DNA of 64,000 bases from Cherax quadricarinatus (taxonomy: Eukaryota; Arthropoda; Malacostraca; Decapoda; Parastacidae): NCBI RefSeq assembly GCF_038502225.1, contig NC_091301.1, positions 14,469,221-14,533,220 of the forward strand, given 5' to 3'. Position numbers and translations under genes: made by a program. Under the pieces are notes generated by a model. It saw only the letters and a list, made by a program, of their open reading frames with translations, searched no databases and had not been told where the DNA came from. Shown here piece by piece: positions 21,196 through 31,299 of this stretch; positions within the stretch are counted from its first letter, which is position 1, and each line of letters opens with the position of its first letter.

Positions 21196-21391
21196 CCCCG
21201 TGCCACACCTGCTGACGTAGTGTCGACACCCATAACGTCATGACCCGATGCCACACCTACTGACGCAACGCTGATTCCCGTAACGTCATGACCCCGTAGC
21301 ACTCCTGCTGACGTAACACTGTCAGCCTTAACGTCATGCCCATCATTACCATGACGAGCACGGAGATGTGTTGTGGTGAGTGCTGACGTCA
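21196..21391. repeat. 48-bp repeat with clustered CRE-like sites
   Basis: Three diverged 48-bp units start at 21212, 21260 and 21308. Each carries a TGACGT/TGACGC half-site and an AACGTCAT half-site. A full TGACGTCA palindrome lies at 21384-21391, just outside the tandem. TGACGTCA is the classical CREB/ATF site; regulatory use here is only a possibility, with no promoter or gene attached. Confidence 0.7.
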
Positions 21392-21794
21392 CCACGCGCT
21401 GCCATTAACCCCGTCAGGCAGAACACTAACCTTGTTTAGCACCCATAGTTGACACTACCCACCACGTCCCTCAGAGTGTCAGCACATCATAACGGTGTCA
21501 AGTGTCAGCCATGATGAAGATAACAGTGAGAGAAGTGACGACTATGGTGTATCATGTAGTGACGTCTAGCAAGACACCCTTGGAAGCTCCTCCTCTCAGA
21601 TAACATTCAAATTTAAATATTTGAGAGTGCGCCAGCAGAAGTTACTTACTAATTCATTAAAATAATTAAACAAGGTAATTTAATGCTTAGATTTTGCTGG
21701 GTAAGAAGTTAGTTTACTGTGCACCATTTATACATCCTCTGCAGGGTAGCGCAACACATACGACAGGCCTAGGAACTAAGCCTACAAAAAGAAG
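21392..21794. other. Unique DNA
   Basis: Nothing recognised. Confidence 0.5.
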
Positions 21795-21965
21795 TTAAAA
21801 GTACACAGATAACCCGCACATAGAATTGTCCGTCTTGGACCATTCACAAGTCACTCGTGAATGGTCCCAGACGGACCGAAACGTCGTCATAAGCTTTTCT
21901 CTCTCCTATGTGCGGGTTATATGTATTGTTCCAGACACGGTATTGTGCCTTTTTGTTCTTTAGAG
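21795..21965. mobile_element. Fold-back element family F1, copy 2
   Basis: The outer arms ACACAGATAACCCGCACATA (21803) and TATGTGCGGGTTATATGT (to 21925) are inverted. The inner arms GTCCGTCTTGGACCATTCAC and GTGAATGGTCCCAGACGGAC form a second stem. The right side also carries ACGGACCGAAACGTCGTCAT and the outer tail TATTGTTCCAGACACGGTAT, shared with copy 3. The left arm lacks the ACGACGTTTCGG block, so the element is asymmetric. Confidence 0.85.
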
Positions 21966-22475
21966 GTTAGCAGCAAGACGTCTAGATTGATGCTATGGGA
22001 AAATAGTCAGTAGGAAACCCGCAGCAGCTAGAGATTTAATCTGAGGCTTCAAGGACGTGTTGCCACTGGACCCTTGTCAGCAGGCAACCACGACAGTCCC
22101 TCAAGTACCCCTCCCATCCCATCCCTGCTAGCAGCTCAGCACGCGCGCTCACCCGCATGCACTCATTCACTCCATGCTTGAGTAACACGCCGGGACACTA
22201 CTAGAGGTAAACAAACGGAGGAAAGTAGTTAGGGTAGAGAGTGACAACGTGAGCTTGTCGGTGGAATCTCCCAAGGTTGACTCCCAAGCCCCATGCTGTT
22301 CCTATTATGCTTTAAGTTTTTATTTAGGCAAGGACCTCTTCTTGTTTGTAAGACAATGTAAAGTGAGTGGAGAGAAAGACAGCTCACTCTATGGCACTAT
22401 ATCTTACAAAGTTGCCAAGTTCACGAACACACAATACTACTAATACTTATGAACAATAGAAATATGTAACTAAGT
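21966..22475. other. Unique DNA
   Basis: Mixed-composition sequence with a 64-codon open frame at 22249-22443 that has no recognisable motif. No feature called. Confidence 0.5.
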
Positions 22476-22640
22476 TTTCATAATATATAATTGGAATAAC
22501 CCCATAATATAGAACAGGAATAATACATTACCATGTTACAGAACTAGAATGATATACCATAATATAAACCTAGATGATACACCATAATAGACCTAGAAGG
22601 ACACAACACCATAATACATAACTAGAATGATACAACACCA
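22476..22640. repeat. Degenerate ATA-rich tandem repeat
   Basis: Irregular units of CCATAATATAGAAC(T)AGAATGATA type, roughly 27-30 bp. Too diverged for a precise count. Confidence 0.6.
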
Positions 22641-23829
22641 TACAAAACAAAAGGAATTGTAGGAAGCATCATAGTACGCACATACACAAGTACAATTTCA
22701 AATACTAGAGGTAGATCACGTTAGCCTAGACTAGAGAAAGTTAAGAGGCAGGACCAAGAGCTGAAGCGCAACATCCAAAAACTCAACTAGGTAAATCCAA
22801 ATATACACAAACTCAGCAGGAATAATTAATTTTATGAATATATTCCCAGATTATCAAAAAATATTACGGAAAAAACGGCTTAAGACCCTCGGAGAGGATC
22901 TGGCTAAATTGAGAAAATGGATGATGGAGTTTTACGTCGAAAAAAATAGGATGAAATAAGTAAAGTTGGAAAAAAAAAGGTCGTGAATAAAACAGATTGG
23001 GACAGATGTTAAAAACATACGATACGTAGACACATGTCGGGGTGAGAATGAAGACATTATCATAATACATCTGTGTTCACAGTGTGTCAGCAGATAATCT
23101 CACTATTTGCCTTTATTCCTCACTAAAATATATAAATATATAAAATATAATATATAAAATATATAAATATAAATATATAATATATAATATAGTTATATAA
23201 ATTGTTGGATAATTTAGGCTAATACAATTTTGTTATATAACGTAATATTTTGAAAGATTAGGTTGCTACGTCAACTGTCGTGAAAACGAAAAAAAAAAAT
23301 GCCCTTGAAGTGATAAATGATCGTCGGTGAAGACAAGTAGGTTAACAAAACAAGAAAGAGTATAAAGGAAGAGGAGACACGAGGAGCCTAGCCTAGCAGT
23401 GCTCTTGTAGCTAGACAGAGATCAGCACAAACAAGACAAGACAGTAACAAGAGCAATACCGTGAAGGACACGCGCCGTCGCCATCATCACAGTGAATCCA
23501 ATGGAGAGGGAAAGTCAGTCAACACGGACCTGTAGCACGCAACACAATGCTCCAGCTGAGAAAGCAATGGCAGTTTCAGAACTAGGTCAGCTTTCCCATG
23601 CAGCCCTGGCTCAGGGAGAGGGGAGGTGATGGTGTAAGGGAAATGCGACGTGGTGCGTGGTGGCTAGCAAAGAGGTTGACAATACAGGACACCTTTCACA
23701 AGACAGGGTAAACTTTCCAACCAGCAATATCATTTAGCTATTACCAAATGTTCCTATCAGTGCTTTGTCACTACTAGCATTACCCCTTAAACTATTACTG
23801 ATATTATTACCCATTACCCAATGGAAATA
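22641..23829. other. Unique and AT-rich DNA
   Basis: Positions 23125-23195 are TATAAAATATATAAATAT-type low complexity. GCAGGACCAAGAGCTGAAGC near 22752, followed by CAACTAGGTAAAT, resembles a decapod LINE tail but is too short to call firmly. No gene recognised. Confidence 0.45.
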
Positions 23830-23945
23830 AGTCACTCTGTCTGACTTTTTTGGGTTATCCTAGGTTCTCTACACATATGCTGCTATGTATGATAATTCTA
23901 TGTAACTGTATTTGTGTATACCTGAATAAACTTACTTACTTGATT
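23830..23945 (+). mobile_element. Retroposon 3' tail with polyadenylation signal
   Basis: GGGTTATCCTAGGTTCTCTA, TGCTGCTATGTATGATAATT and TGTGTATACCTGAATAAACT end in ACTTACTTACTT. AATAAA is a canonical poly(A) signal. From memory this tail is common in decapod genomes and transcripts, probably as the 3' end of a SINE or LINE. The 5' end is not defined here. Confidence 0.55.
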
Positions 23946-24111
23946 AGATTCAAGAGTTTTCCTGACTCTCAGAGCCCGGGCCTGAGCCAGCTGGATCTGA
24001 TCACTATAGCCGTCGTCTAGCATTTACCAGACTTAACTTTCTGCTGACTTTGCAAATTTCCTGAGGTCTATTACGAGTGACTGTCAAGTCAATAGTGCAA
24101 CTCATCAGACG

Positions 24112-24480
24112 ATTTTTACTGATGCTGCTAGTACTGTTACTGATGCTTCTAGTGTTGTTACTGATGCTGCTAGTGTTGTTACTGATGCTGCTATATTGTT
24201 ACTGATGCTGCTATAGTGTTACAGATGCTGTTAGCACTGTTACTGATGCTGCTATACTGTTACTGATGCTGTTAGTATTATTATTGATGTTACTAGTATT
24301 GTCAATAATGCTGGTAGTATTATTACTGATGTTGCTAGTATTGTTACTGATGCTGCTAGTTTGTTACTGGTGCTGCTAGTATTGTTACTGATGATGCTAG
24401 TTTGTTATTGATGCTGCTAGTATTGTTACTGATGCTGCTAGTATTGTCACTGAAGTTACTAGTATTATTACTGATGCTAC
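24112..24480. repeat. 21-bp minisatellite, diverged
   Basis: About 17 units of TTACTGATGCTGCTAGTATT(G) type with many substitutions and small deletions. Diverged units suggest an old array. Confidence 0.9.
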
Positions 24481-25014
24481 TCTTCCTGCAAGTACTCTGT
24501 CCTTTTCTAGATTATTAGCAGTAAAACACTCATCATACTACTCTTAACTCTGTTTCCCCTCTAACCTTACTCTCTTATCTTCTCCATTACCTTTAATGCT
24601 ACGTCGATTATATTACTTCCCTCTAGGTTACCCTTATCTCCAAAGGGTTTTTGGTTCTTGCTTTACTTATCTGCACTAGCAATATAATTACGAGTTGATA
24701 AACAAGACACCTTTTGCAGCACTTGGGTCGTCAGTTGGAAGACCTTGCGCAAATAACCACAGGAGATACTATTATCTGCTTCTTCAGTCTCTAAAATATC
24801 AAATTATAACACTGGGAGCCACACAATATATATCTTAAGTGTGTATACACCGAGAGGTGTGAATCTCAATGTATATACACCAAGGTTGTGTATCTCTCAG
24901 TATATATACGAGTTTATTTTCGTCCCTATTTCAAGGATTAAAGTGCTCTTGAGTGGTGGTGAACAAACAATACATATTTTTCGAGAGAAAGAATTTTTAC
25001 ATGTGACCTTGTTT
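24481..25014. other. Unique DNA
   Basis: Contains two imperfect GTGTATACACC-type palindromic motifs near 24841 and 24873. No gene recognised. Confidence 0.5.
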
Positions 25015-25245
25015 TGAGTTTTCCTATTCCCGAGGCCCAGCCTGCGCCAGGCCTCCCTGTTGATTACCTGGTCGACCAGACTGTTGGTGTTGGCGGCATG
25101 CTGACTCATATATCCATCACAGACTGGTTGATTTGACACACCGCGTAGTTAGTGACCTAGTTTCCTCTTCAAGATGTCCACACTGGTTGCAGCAATGTTG
25201 CTAATGACTGCTGGTAGCCGAGTGAAAATCTAAGCCCAGGGATGT
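25015..25245 (-). pseudogene. LINE type B 3' fragment
   Basis: Reads in the minus sense as the type B tail. On the plus strand, GAGTTTTCCTATTCCCGAGG marks the 3' terminus, followed by GGTCGACCAGACTGTTG and CCTCTTCAAGATGTCCACAC (the EVFKRKL-type block). No reading frame survives. Confidence 0.75.
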
Positions 25246-25394
25246 TGATACAGTAGGTGACCAATGAAGAGCTCTTCCAGTTTTTCAACCAGGTTCCAAG
25301 GTGGTTGAAAAGCGGAATGGGTTGCATAACAGAGTGATGAAGGCAAACTATATGCAGATTAGAGATGGTATGATAAGGTCCAAGAGATCAGAAA

Positions 25395-25915
25395 GCAATG
25401 ATGCTGTTCAAGGTTATCTAGGAAACCAATAATGCTGTTGAAGGTAGTCTAGGACACTAATAATGCAGTTCAAGGTAGTCTAGGACACTAATAATGCTGT
25501 TCAAGGTAGTCTAGGAAAGCAATAGCTGTTCAAGGTAGTCGAGGACACCAATAATGCTGTTCAAGGTAGTCTAGGACACCAATAATGCTGCCCAAGGCAG
25601 TTTAGGACACCAATAATGTTGTTCAAGGTATCTAGGACATCAATAATGTTGCTCAAGGTAATCCAGGAAACCAATAATACTGTTCAAGACAGTTTAGGAC
25701 ACCAATAATGTTGTTCAAGGTATCTAGGACATCAATAATGTTGCTCAAGGTAATCCAGGAAACCAATAATGCTGCTCAAGGCAGTTTAGGACACCAATAA
25801 TGTTGTTCAAGGTATCTAGGACATCAATAATGTTGCTCAAGGTAATCCAGGAAACCAATAATACTGTTCAAGGTAGTTTAGGACACCAATAATGCTCTTT
25901 CAAGGTAGTCTAGGA
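25395..25915. repeat. 31-bp minisatellite
   Basis: About 17 units of AATAATGCTGTTCAAGGTAG plus TCTAGGACACC. In the second half a three-unit block (GGTATCTAGGACATC, GGTAATCCAGGAAACC, then GACAGTTTAGGACACC or GGCAGTTTAGGACACC) recurs, indicating higher-order amplification. Confidence 0.93.
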
Positions 25916-26500
25916 AACGGGGCCCACGAGCCAAGACCTGACCCACGCAAATAAAATCTGGTGAGTACATACATTAACTAATACTGTGGAATGGGGCGAG
26001 GAATGAGGCTGAGAGGCCTGTCTCCAGCACTTTCTTTAAGAGAAAGCGTTCACTGAGTGAGTTGAGAAGAGATTGTTATGGCCACCACCACCATCTGCCT
26101 ACCAATGGTGATTCTCACCTGCTGACTCTGGTATACCTTTGAATGAATTCAAGAGTTGTCCTGCACAACATCTAACACTAACACAGTAAAGCATCAATGG
26201 ACTAGTGGCACTACCTGTGTGCCACACAGCATCAACACTAACACTCCAGGGTATCAATGGACCTGTGGTACTACTCTTCTCACCACTATGCCCATACAAA
26301 CCAGGTAGTACCATACCTTGGTATAATAATACATAGTATACCTAATAATAATAATAACAATAACAATTCCTGGTATATTATCATACCTAATACATTATCA
26401 TAATGGTTTATTCATATAAAAGCCCACTGCACAGTATAACATCATGCGCTGCAGATCATCCTACACCACGGTACCTATCATACTGCACTCCCTCTACAAT
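25916..26500. other. Unique DNA with a diverged duplication of about 60 bp
   Basis: ATCTAACACTAACACAGTAA and ATCAACACTAACACTCCAGG begin two imperfect copies within about 26165-26280, each followed by ATCAATGGAC. Remainder not recognised. Confidence 0.5.
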
Positions 26501-26570
26501 TACATTCAGGGGGAGCGCTAAACCTGTAGGGGGAGTAATGGGAGGCATGAGGTTCGATGCAAGGGAGGAC
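26500..26570 (-). mobile_element. Dispersed repeat fragment (GAGCGCTAAACC type)
   Basis: GGGGGAGCGCTAAACCTGTA is the reverse complement of the TGTAGGTTTAGCGCTTC motif at 55898. I recognise it from memory as part of a common decapod dispersed repeat; its class is unknown to me. Confidence 0.45.
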
Positions 26571-26595
26571 AGATGTAATACCTTGGATCAAGGGT

Positions 26596-26775
26596 GTCCC
26601 TTGAGGGACACTCCCAAGGGACCGTCCCTTGGGAGGCACTCCCAGAGGACTGTCCCTTGAGAGAGACTCCCAGAGGACTGTCCCTTGAGAGAGACTCCCA
26701 GGGGACTGTCCCTTAAGACACTCCCAGGGAACCGTCCCTTGAGGGACACTCCCAGGGGACTGTCCCTTGAGGGAC
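26596..26775. repeat. 28-bp minisatellite with palindromic unit
   Basis: About six units of CCCAGAGGACTGTCCCTTGA plus GAGAGACT. Many units contain GTCCCTTGAGGGAC, a 14-bp palindrome, so the array could form local hairpins. Confidence 0.92.
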
Positions 26776-26794
26776 ACGTCCTGTAATATGCTAC

Positions 26795-27000
26795 ATGCAT
26801 GGCGCCACACGTACATACACGACACTACACGTCACCACACGAACATACGTACATGTCACCATACATATCATCACAGGTACGTCACCATACACGTCATCAC
26901 ACGTACATGTCACCATACGTCAGCACACATACGTACGTCGCCAAATACGTCACATGTACGTACGTCACCTTACATGCATATACAGAGCGACACGTACATA
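26795..27000. repeat. ACGT/CAC low-complexity tract
   Basis: Irregular repetition of ACGTCACCATAC and ACGTACAT words. Three reading frames are open and rich in His-Thr, explained by base composition. Confidence 0.7.
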
Positions 27001-27340
27001 TACACGAGAATAATTTTCCCAGAGTAGTCCTGATGTTTCCCTGTTGTCTCTGATCACAGTGGTAAACACGAACACTGATTCCCAAGTTTGTTATTCTTAA
27101 CAGTGACGGAGGAAGGTGCTCTCCTCTTGCCTCTGTCAGCAGGTAACACAGCGGTGGTGGGATGCAAAGTGTGGTGCAGCACCTAGATGAAGGTGACTGA
27201 CTAGAAAAAGACGAGACGAAGGGTGGACGCACGGCTCCTCACCTCACACTGTCTCCAGACGAACTGGCCAGAGGAGCAAGCAGCAGCAGCAGCAGCGCAG
27301 GACCGCCCCGGGAGGGCGGCTCATGGGAGGTGGTGATCCC
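27001..27340. other. Unique DNA with (AGC)n
   Basis: A short AGCAGCAGCAGC tract lies at about 27278-27297. No gene recognised. Confidence 0.5.
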
Positions 27341-27478
27341 GCCCGCCCGCCCCAACACCACCACTACTACCACCTGCACCAACAGCAAAACCATCTCCAC
27401 CACCAACTTCTGCAGCAGCAAAGCCATCTCCACTACCAACTCCTGCATCAGTAGTAAGGCCATCTCCACCACCAGGAG
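27341..27478. repeat. CCA-rich irregular repeat
   Basis: Three to four diverged units of about 33 bp with GCCATCTCCACCACCAACT and CTGCAGCAGCAA words. It runs directly into the LINE copy that follows. Confidence 0.7.
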
Positions 27479-27855
27479 AGAGAGAGAGAGACATTATAAT
27501 ATAAATAGAAAGTACCTGAGGGTCTGGTCCCAAATCTGCAACAACGTGAAAAGCAGAAGCTCCGTGGGTACAACAGAAGAACACTGTATCAACATCCCTG
27601 GTCCCAGACTTTTCAACATCTTATCAGAAGACATCAGAAACACTGTTGGGACAAATGAAGAAGTCTTCAAGAGGAACTGGACAAGTATTTCCAAGTACTA
27701 GATCAATCAGGCTGTAATGTGTGTGGGCCAGTGGACCACTAGGAGCAACAGCCTGGTTGACCAGGTAGGCACCAGATAACCTTGACCCAAGGCCGGGCTT
27801 CAGAAGTAGAAAAACTCTCAAAGCTCATCAAAGGTATATCAAAGGTATATACAGC
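27479..27855 (+). pseudogene. LINE type B 3' fragment with internal deletion
   Basis: The open frame at 27330-27701 mixes repeat-derived residues with LINE residues: RERHYNINRKYLRVWSQICN is joined directly to SRSSVGTTEEHCINI and GPRLFNILSEDIRNTVGT. The segment between (LHTAITTYWSERYGRKCKIN in the 20.2 kb copy) is missing, an internal deletion of some 70 bp. The tail carries AGAAAAACTCTCAAAGCTCA and a duplicated ATCAAAGGTAT. Confidence 0.85.
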
Positions 27856-28260
27856 CTCCCTCACTACCACCAACTTCTGCAGTAACACCACCAGCCTCCC
27901 TCACAACACTTGTCACCACGAATAAAGGTACTATCACCACCACCACTATCGACGACGAAGACACTAAGCGACAACGATGGTGGCAAGTGGTCAGACACAA
28001 CAAAATGTAACCCGTAAAAAAACAGAGACGAAAGTAAACACAGCAGACAACAGGTACTTCAGTGGTGCAGCAAGGAGAAATCTGTTAATGGGACGACTTG
28101 CCGCCCACCACTATTACTACTACCACCACCATTACCATCACTACTACCACACGTTTCTTACCACCACAGATGCTACCATGTATGCAGCACACCACAACCA
28201 CGCCCAACTACACAACTACAACACTGCCCTTATTACACACACACACTGTACGGGCCTATG
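27856..28260. other. Unique DNA, CAC/TAC-rich
   Basis: Runs of ACCACCACTA and TACTACTACCACC type; open frames there are His/Tyr rich and compositional. No gene recognised. Confidence 0.5.
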
Positions 28261-28330
28261 GCAAAGATTCTTAACATGCCTGTGACCTGTTTCGAGGGCT
28301 CTTTTGCCCTTGCAGCCCGGCCCAAGTTCA
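28261..28330 (-). pseudogene. LINE type C 3' terminus
   Basis: GTGACCTGTTTCGAGGGCTC followed by GCAGCCCGGCCCAAG resembles, inverted, the GGGCCGGACACAG...TCTCGAAACAGGTCAC end at 47805-47850, and weakly the piece at 44843. Very short and without a reading frame. Confidence 0.5.
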
Positions 28331-28439
28331 GGTCGAGAAAGGTCAACTAGGGCAGCTGGAAGACGGCTGAAGTGATCAGTGTATCTAAGAAATGAAGCAG
28401 CAGGAGACAGTGAACTACACGTCAACTGACGTGTAACAT

Positions 28440-28665
28440 AACAAAGATATTAGTGGAGTTGGAGAAGAGGGACTTCACTGAACACCAACACAGATTTATG
28501 GTTGAGGTTAATGGATTTTAATAAAAGAGGTAGAGGAAGACAGTGATGGGCAGGCTGTATCTCTCTCTCTCAGCTGCCATCAATTTTCATGACACTCCCC
28601 ACCAGAGACAGACTCGAAAACTACAAGACGAAGCCTGGGGTAAATAAGGTGTACCTGCAGGAACA
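28440..28665 (+). pseudogene. LINE reverse transcriptase fragment
   Basis: LEKRDFTEHQHRFMVE (28455-28502) matches the QxGF region of non-LTR RTs. After a frameshift, SAAINFHDTPHQRQTRKLQD (about 28570-28633) matches the FSKAFDTVPHxxLLxKL motif. The catalytic Asp neighbourhood is mutated to NFHDTPH and stops intervene. Downstream RT motifs are not recognisable. Confidence 0.6.
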
Positions 28666-29393
28666 ATACGTGTGCAAACTGCTCCTTAGCAGAACACTCC
28701 AGTGTTGAGATTTGAAGCCGATCGGAAGAAGCTTTCAGAAGTTATCGCACAGAAACCCAATCTGGGATGGTGGTTCCTGTGATCATCGCTTCAACTGCCA
28801 AGTCTCAGACCAGACCTCCTGGACGACAGCCTGGCCAGTCAAGGTGTTGGTACTTGCTGAAGGTATTGCAACGTACTCTAACACAATGCTCTGTGACGGA
28901 TCTAGACGGTGTAACCATGAATGATGATAATGACTTTTGCAGCTTCAGGAAGTGACATGATCTCCATGACATGAGTGGTCTTGCAAGAACTAAGGTTATC
29001 CACATGCTTCATCACCTCAAACACAACCTAGTACTTAGAAATACTAGTAACAACTCAGAGATATAATTTAAGACATTAATAACTTACAGTATTAATAATA
29101 ACTATAACAATGGCGTTAATAATAACAGAATATTTCCAATAACACAAACTTTAAATACTAAATAATATAATGGCTATATAACGGCTAAATATTGTCCCCT
29201 GTTGAAATATGTGATACTTTATCTGTTACAAGCTAATTTAAGATATCTGTTGAAAATTTATCTTATTTTCATTAATAAGATCCCGTGACCATAGATCTGT
29301 GTACACTATCTCTGCTGCTCCGTGAGTGGACAATGAAGCACATCTGATTCCTGAGTGAACATACTTGTCACCTGTCCTAAGTCTGGATATAAA
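28666..29393. other. Unique, AT-rich DNA
   Basis: No gene recognised. 29080-29280 is strongly AT-rich. Confidence 0.5.
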
Positions 29394-29580
29394 CTCTGTT
29401 TAGCAATAGTGGTAGAATTACCGACACAATGTTAGGTAAAATGACACAGATGCAACTAATGTGGCATTTTATTGTGGCAACGTATCACTCTTCAGGAACT
29501 TTGTCAACTGAAGAACGATTCGTTGCCACAATAAAATGTCACATTAGTTACAGCTGTGTCCTTTTACCTACCTCTGTTTA
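29394..29580. mobile_element. Fold-back element family F2, copy 1, with 9-bp target duplication
   Basis: The arms TTAGGTAAAATGACACAGAT through AATGTGGCATTTTATTGTGG are inverted at CCACAATAAAATGTCACATT through CTGTGTCCTTTTACCTAC, with CAGGAACTTTGTCAACTGAAG at the centre. The left side has an extra AGTGGTAGAATTACCGAC block outside the inverted arm, shared with copy 2. CTCTGTTTA occurs at 29394-29402 and 29572-29580, exactly flanking the element. Confidence 0.85.
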
Positions 29581-29955
29581 TACTGTAACTTGCTCCGTAA
29601 ATGTGCTTAGCTGCGGTCAAGATATGGTAGTGGGTTACAGATCTACTCAGGCTTCTAGGTGTGTTCCAGTGACATTAGAGTATTATACTGAGCTCTCATG
29701 ATAATGTTTATAATCATGAGGTGTGCGGGGAGCCAGAAGTAAACAAGGAAATGGCACTGGCCGTACTCTGCAACCCCAGGAGAGGGAGGGAAGGGGGCGG
29801 GGCTGGCGGCCACAACAATGATAGCACATGCAAAATGCAATGTGCAGTAGCAGACTAACTTTACCCAGGCGGAAGCGTAATCAGTGTTTCCCCTGAGTCA
29901 CCACTCCAGAATAACCTGACAAAGGTCATACTCAATCAATAACTCACCACCACGT
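29581..29955. other. Unique DNA
   Basis: No feature recognised. Confidence 0.5.
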
Positions 29956-30592
29956 CGGCGTCCCCAGCACCTAGTTTGTTCCTACCTGCCAAGTTGGTGT
30001 CCCCCAGCACCTGGTGTGTTCCTACCTGCCATGTTGGTGCCCCCAGCACCTAGTTTATTCCTACCTGCCAAGTTGGTGTCCCACAGCACCTGGTGTGTTC
30101 CTACCTGCCATGTTGGTGTCCCCCAGCACCTGGTGTGTTCCTACCTGCCATGTTGTTGTCCCCCCAGCACCTAGTTTGTTCCTACCTGCCAAGTTGGGGT
30201 CCCCCAGCATCTGGCGTATTCCTACCTGCCATGTTGGTGTCCCCCAGCACCTGGTGTGTTCCTACCTGCCATGTTGGTGTCCCCCCAGCACCCAGTTTGT
30301 TCCTACCTGCCAAGTTGGTGTCCCCCAGTACCTTGTGTGCTCCTACCTGCCATGTAGGTGTCCCCCAGCACCTGGTGTGTTCCTACCTGCCATCTTGGTG
30401 TCCCCAGCACCTGGTGTGTTCCTACCAGCAATGTTGGTGTCCTCAGCACCTGGTATCTTCCTACCTGCCATGTTGGTGTCCCCAGCATCTGGTATATTCC
30501 CACCTGTCATGTTGGCGTTCCCCAGCACCTAGTGTGTTCCTACCTGCCATGTTGCTGTCCCCAGCATCTGGTGTGTTCCTACCTGTGTAACC
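29956..30592. repeat. 40-bp minisatellite
   Basis: About 16 units of CCCCAGCACCTGGTGTGTTC plus CTACCTGCCATGTTGGTGTC, 39-41 bp long because the C run varies from 4 to 7. This C-run slippage shifts the reading frame between units, which argues against coding. Confidence 0.95.
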
Positions 30593-30735
30593 TTAGTCCT
30601 CTTTCTGCTTGAAGTGCTCGACTAGCGAGTCATTAGTACAGACGACCTTTATGGAAGTTGGTTACTAGCTATCAAGATCAATCCAGAACATATGGAAAGT
30701 AAACTCTCATCGCATATACGCTAAGAGATATACAC

Positions 30736-30870
30736 ATCTCATCGTATATACACAGATAGGGACATCTCATCGTATATACACAGATAGGGACATCTCATCG
30801 TATATACACAGATAGGGACATCTCATCGTATATACACAGACATGCACCTCTCGGTGTATAAAGGACCGTC
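30736..30870. repeat. 28-bp minisatellite
   Basis: Nearly five units of ATCTCATCGTATATACACAG plus ATAGGGAC. Confidence 0.93.
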
Positions 30871-31157
30871 TGGGGTAGCGTGCAGACACTACCATCATCT
30901 CAGCTGAGTCACCAACACAGTAACTACTCACTACCACCAACTATTAGGGAAGCCCCAACATAATGGAGGTGAAGCTGTATCGTCACTAATACAACAAGAG
31001 AGTGCAATACATCCCAGTATGCCTGTGTATGCTGGACACGCACACACTCACACATCATCTACTATCATTACAACAATAATATTTACCAAGGAGAACAAGA
31101 ACAAGTGTGTCTCGCTGCTCATTAATCTCTCCTATCTCACTGACTTAATTTATAAGT

Positions 31158-31287
31158 CAGGACACACCTGTAAGCTCTCACTACCAGGACACCCCTGTAA
31201 GGTAAATCACCAGGACACACCTGTAAGCTCTCATTACCAGGACACACATATAAGGTCTAACCATCAGGACACACCTGTCAATTTAAT
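31158..31287. repeat. Short tandem repeat of about 27 bp
   Basis: About five units of AGGACACACCTGTAAGCTCT plus CACTACC, with AGGTAAATC and AGGTCTAAC variants. Confidence 0.85.
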
Positions 31288-31299
31288 TCAATCTTAGGT

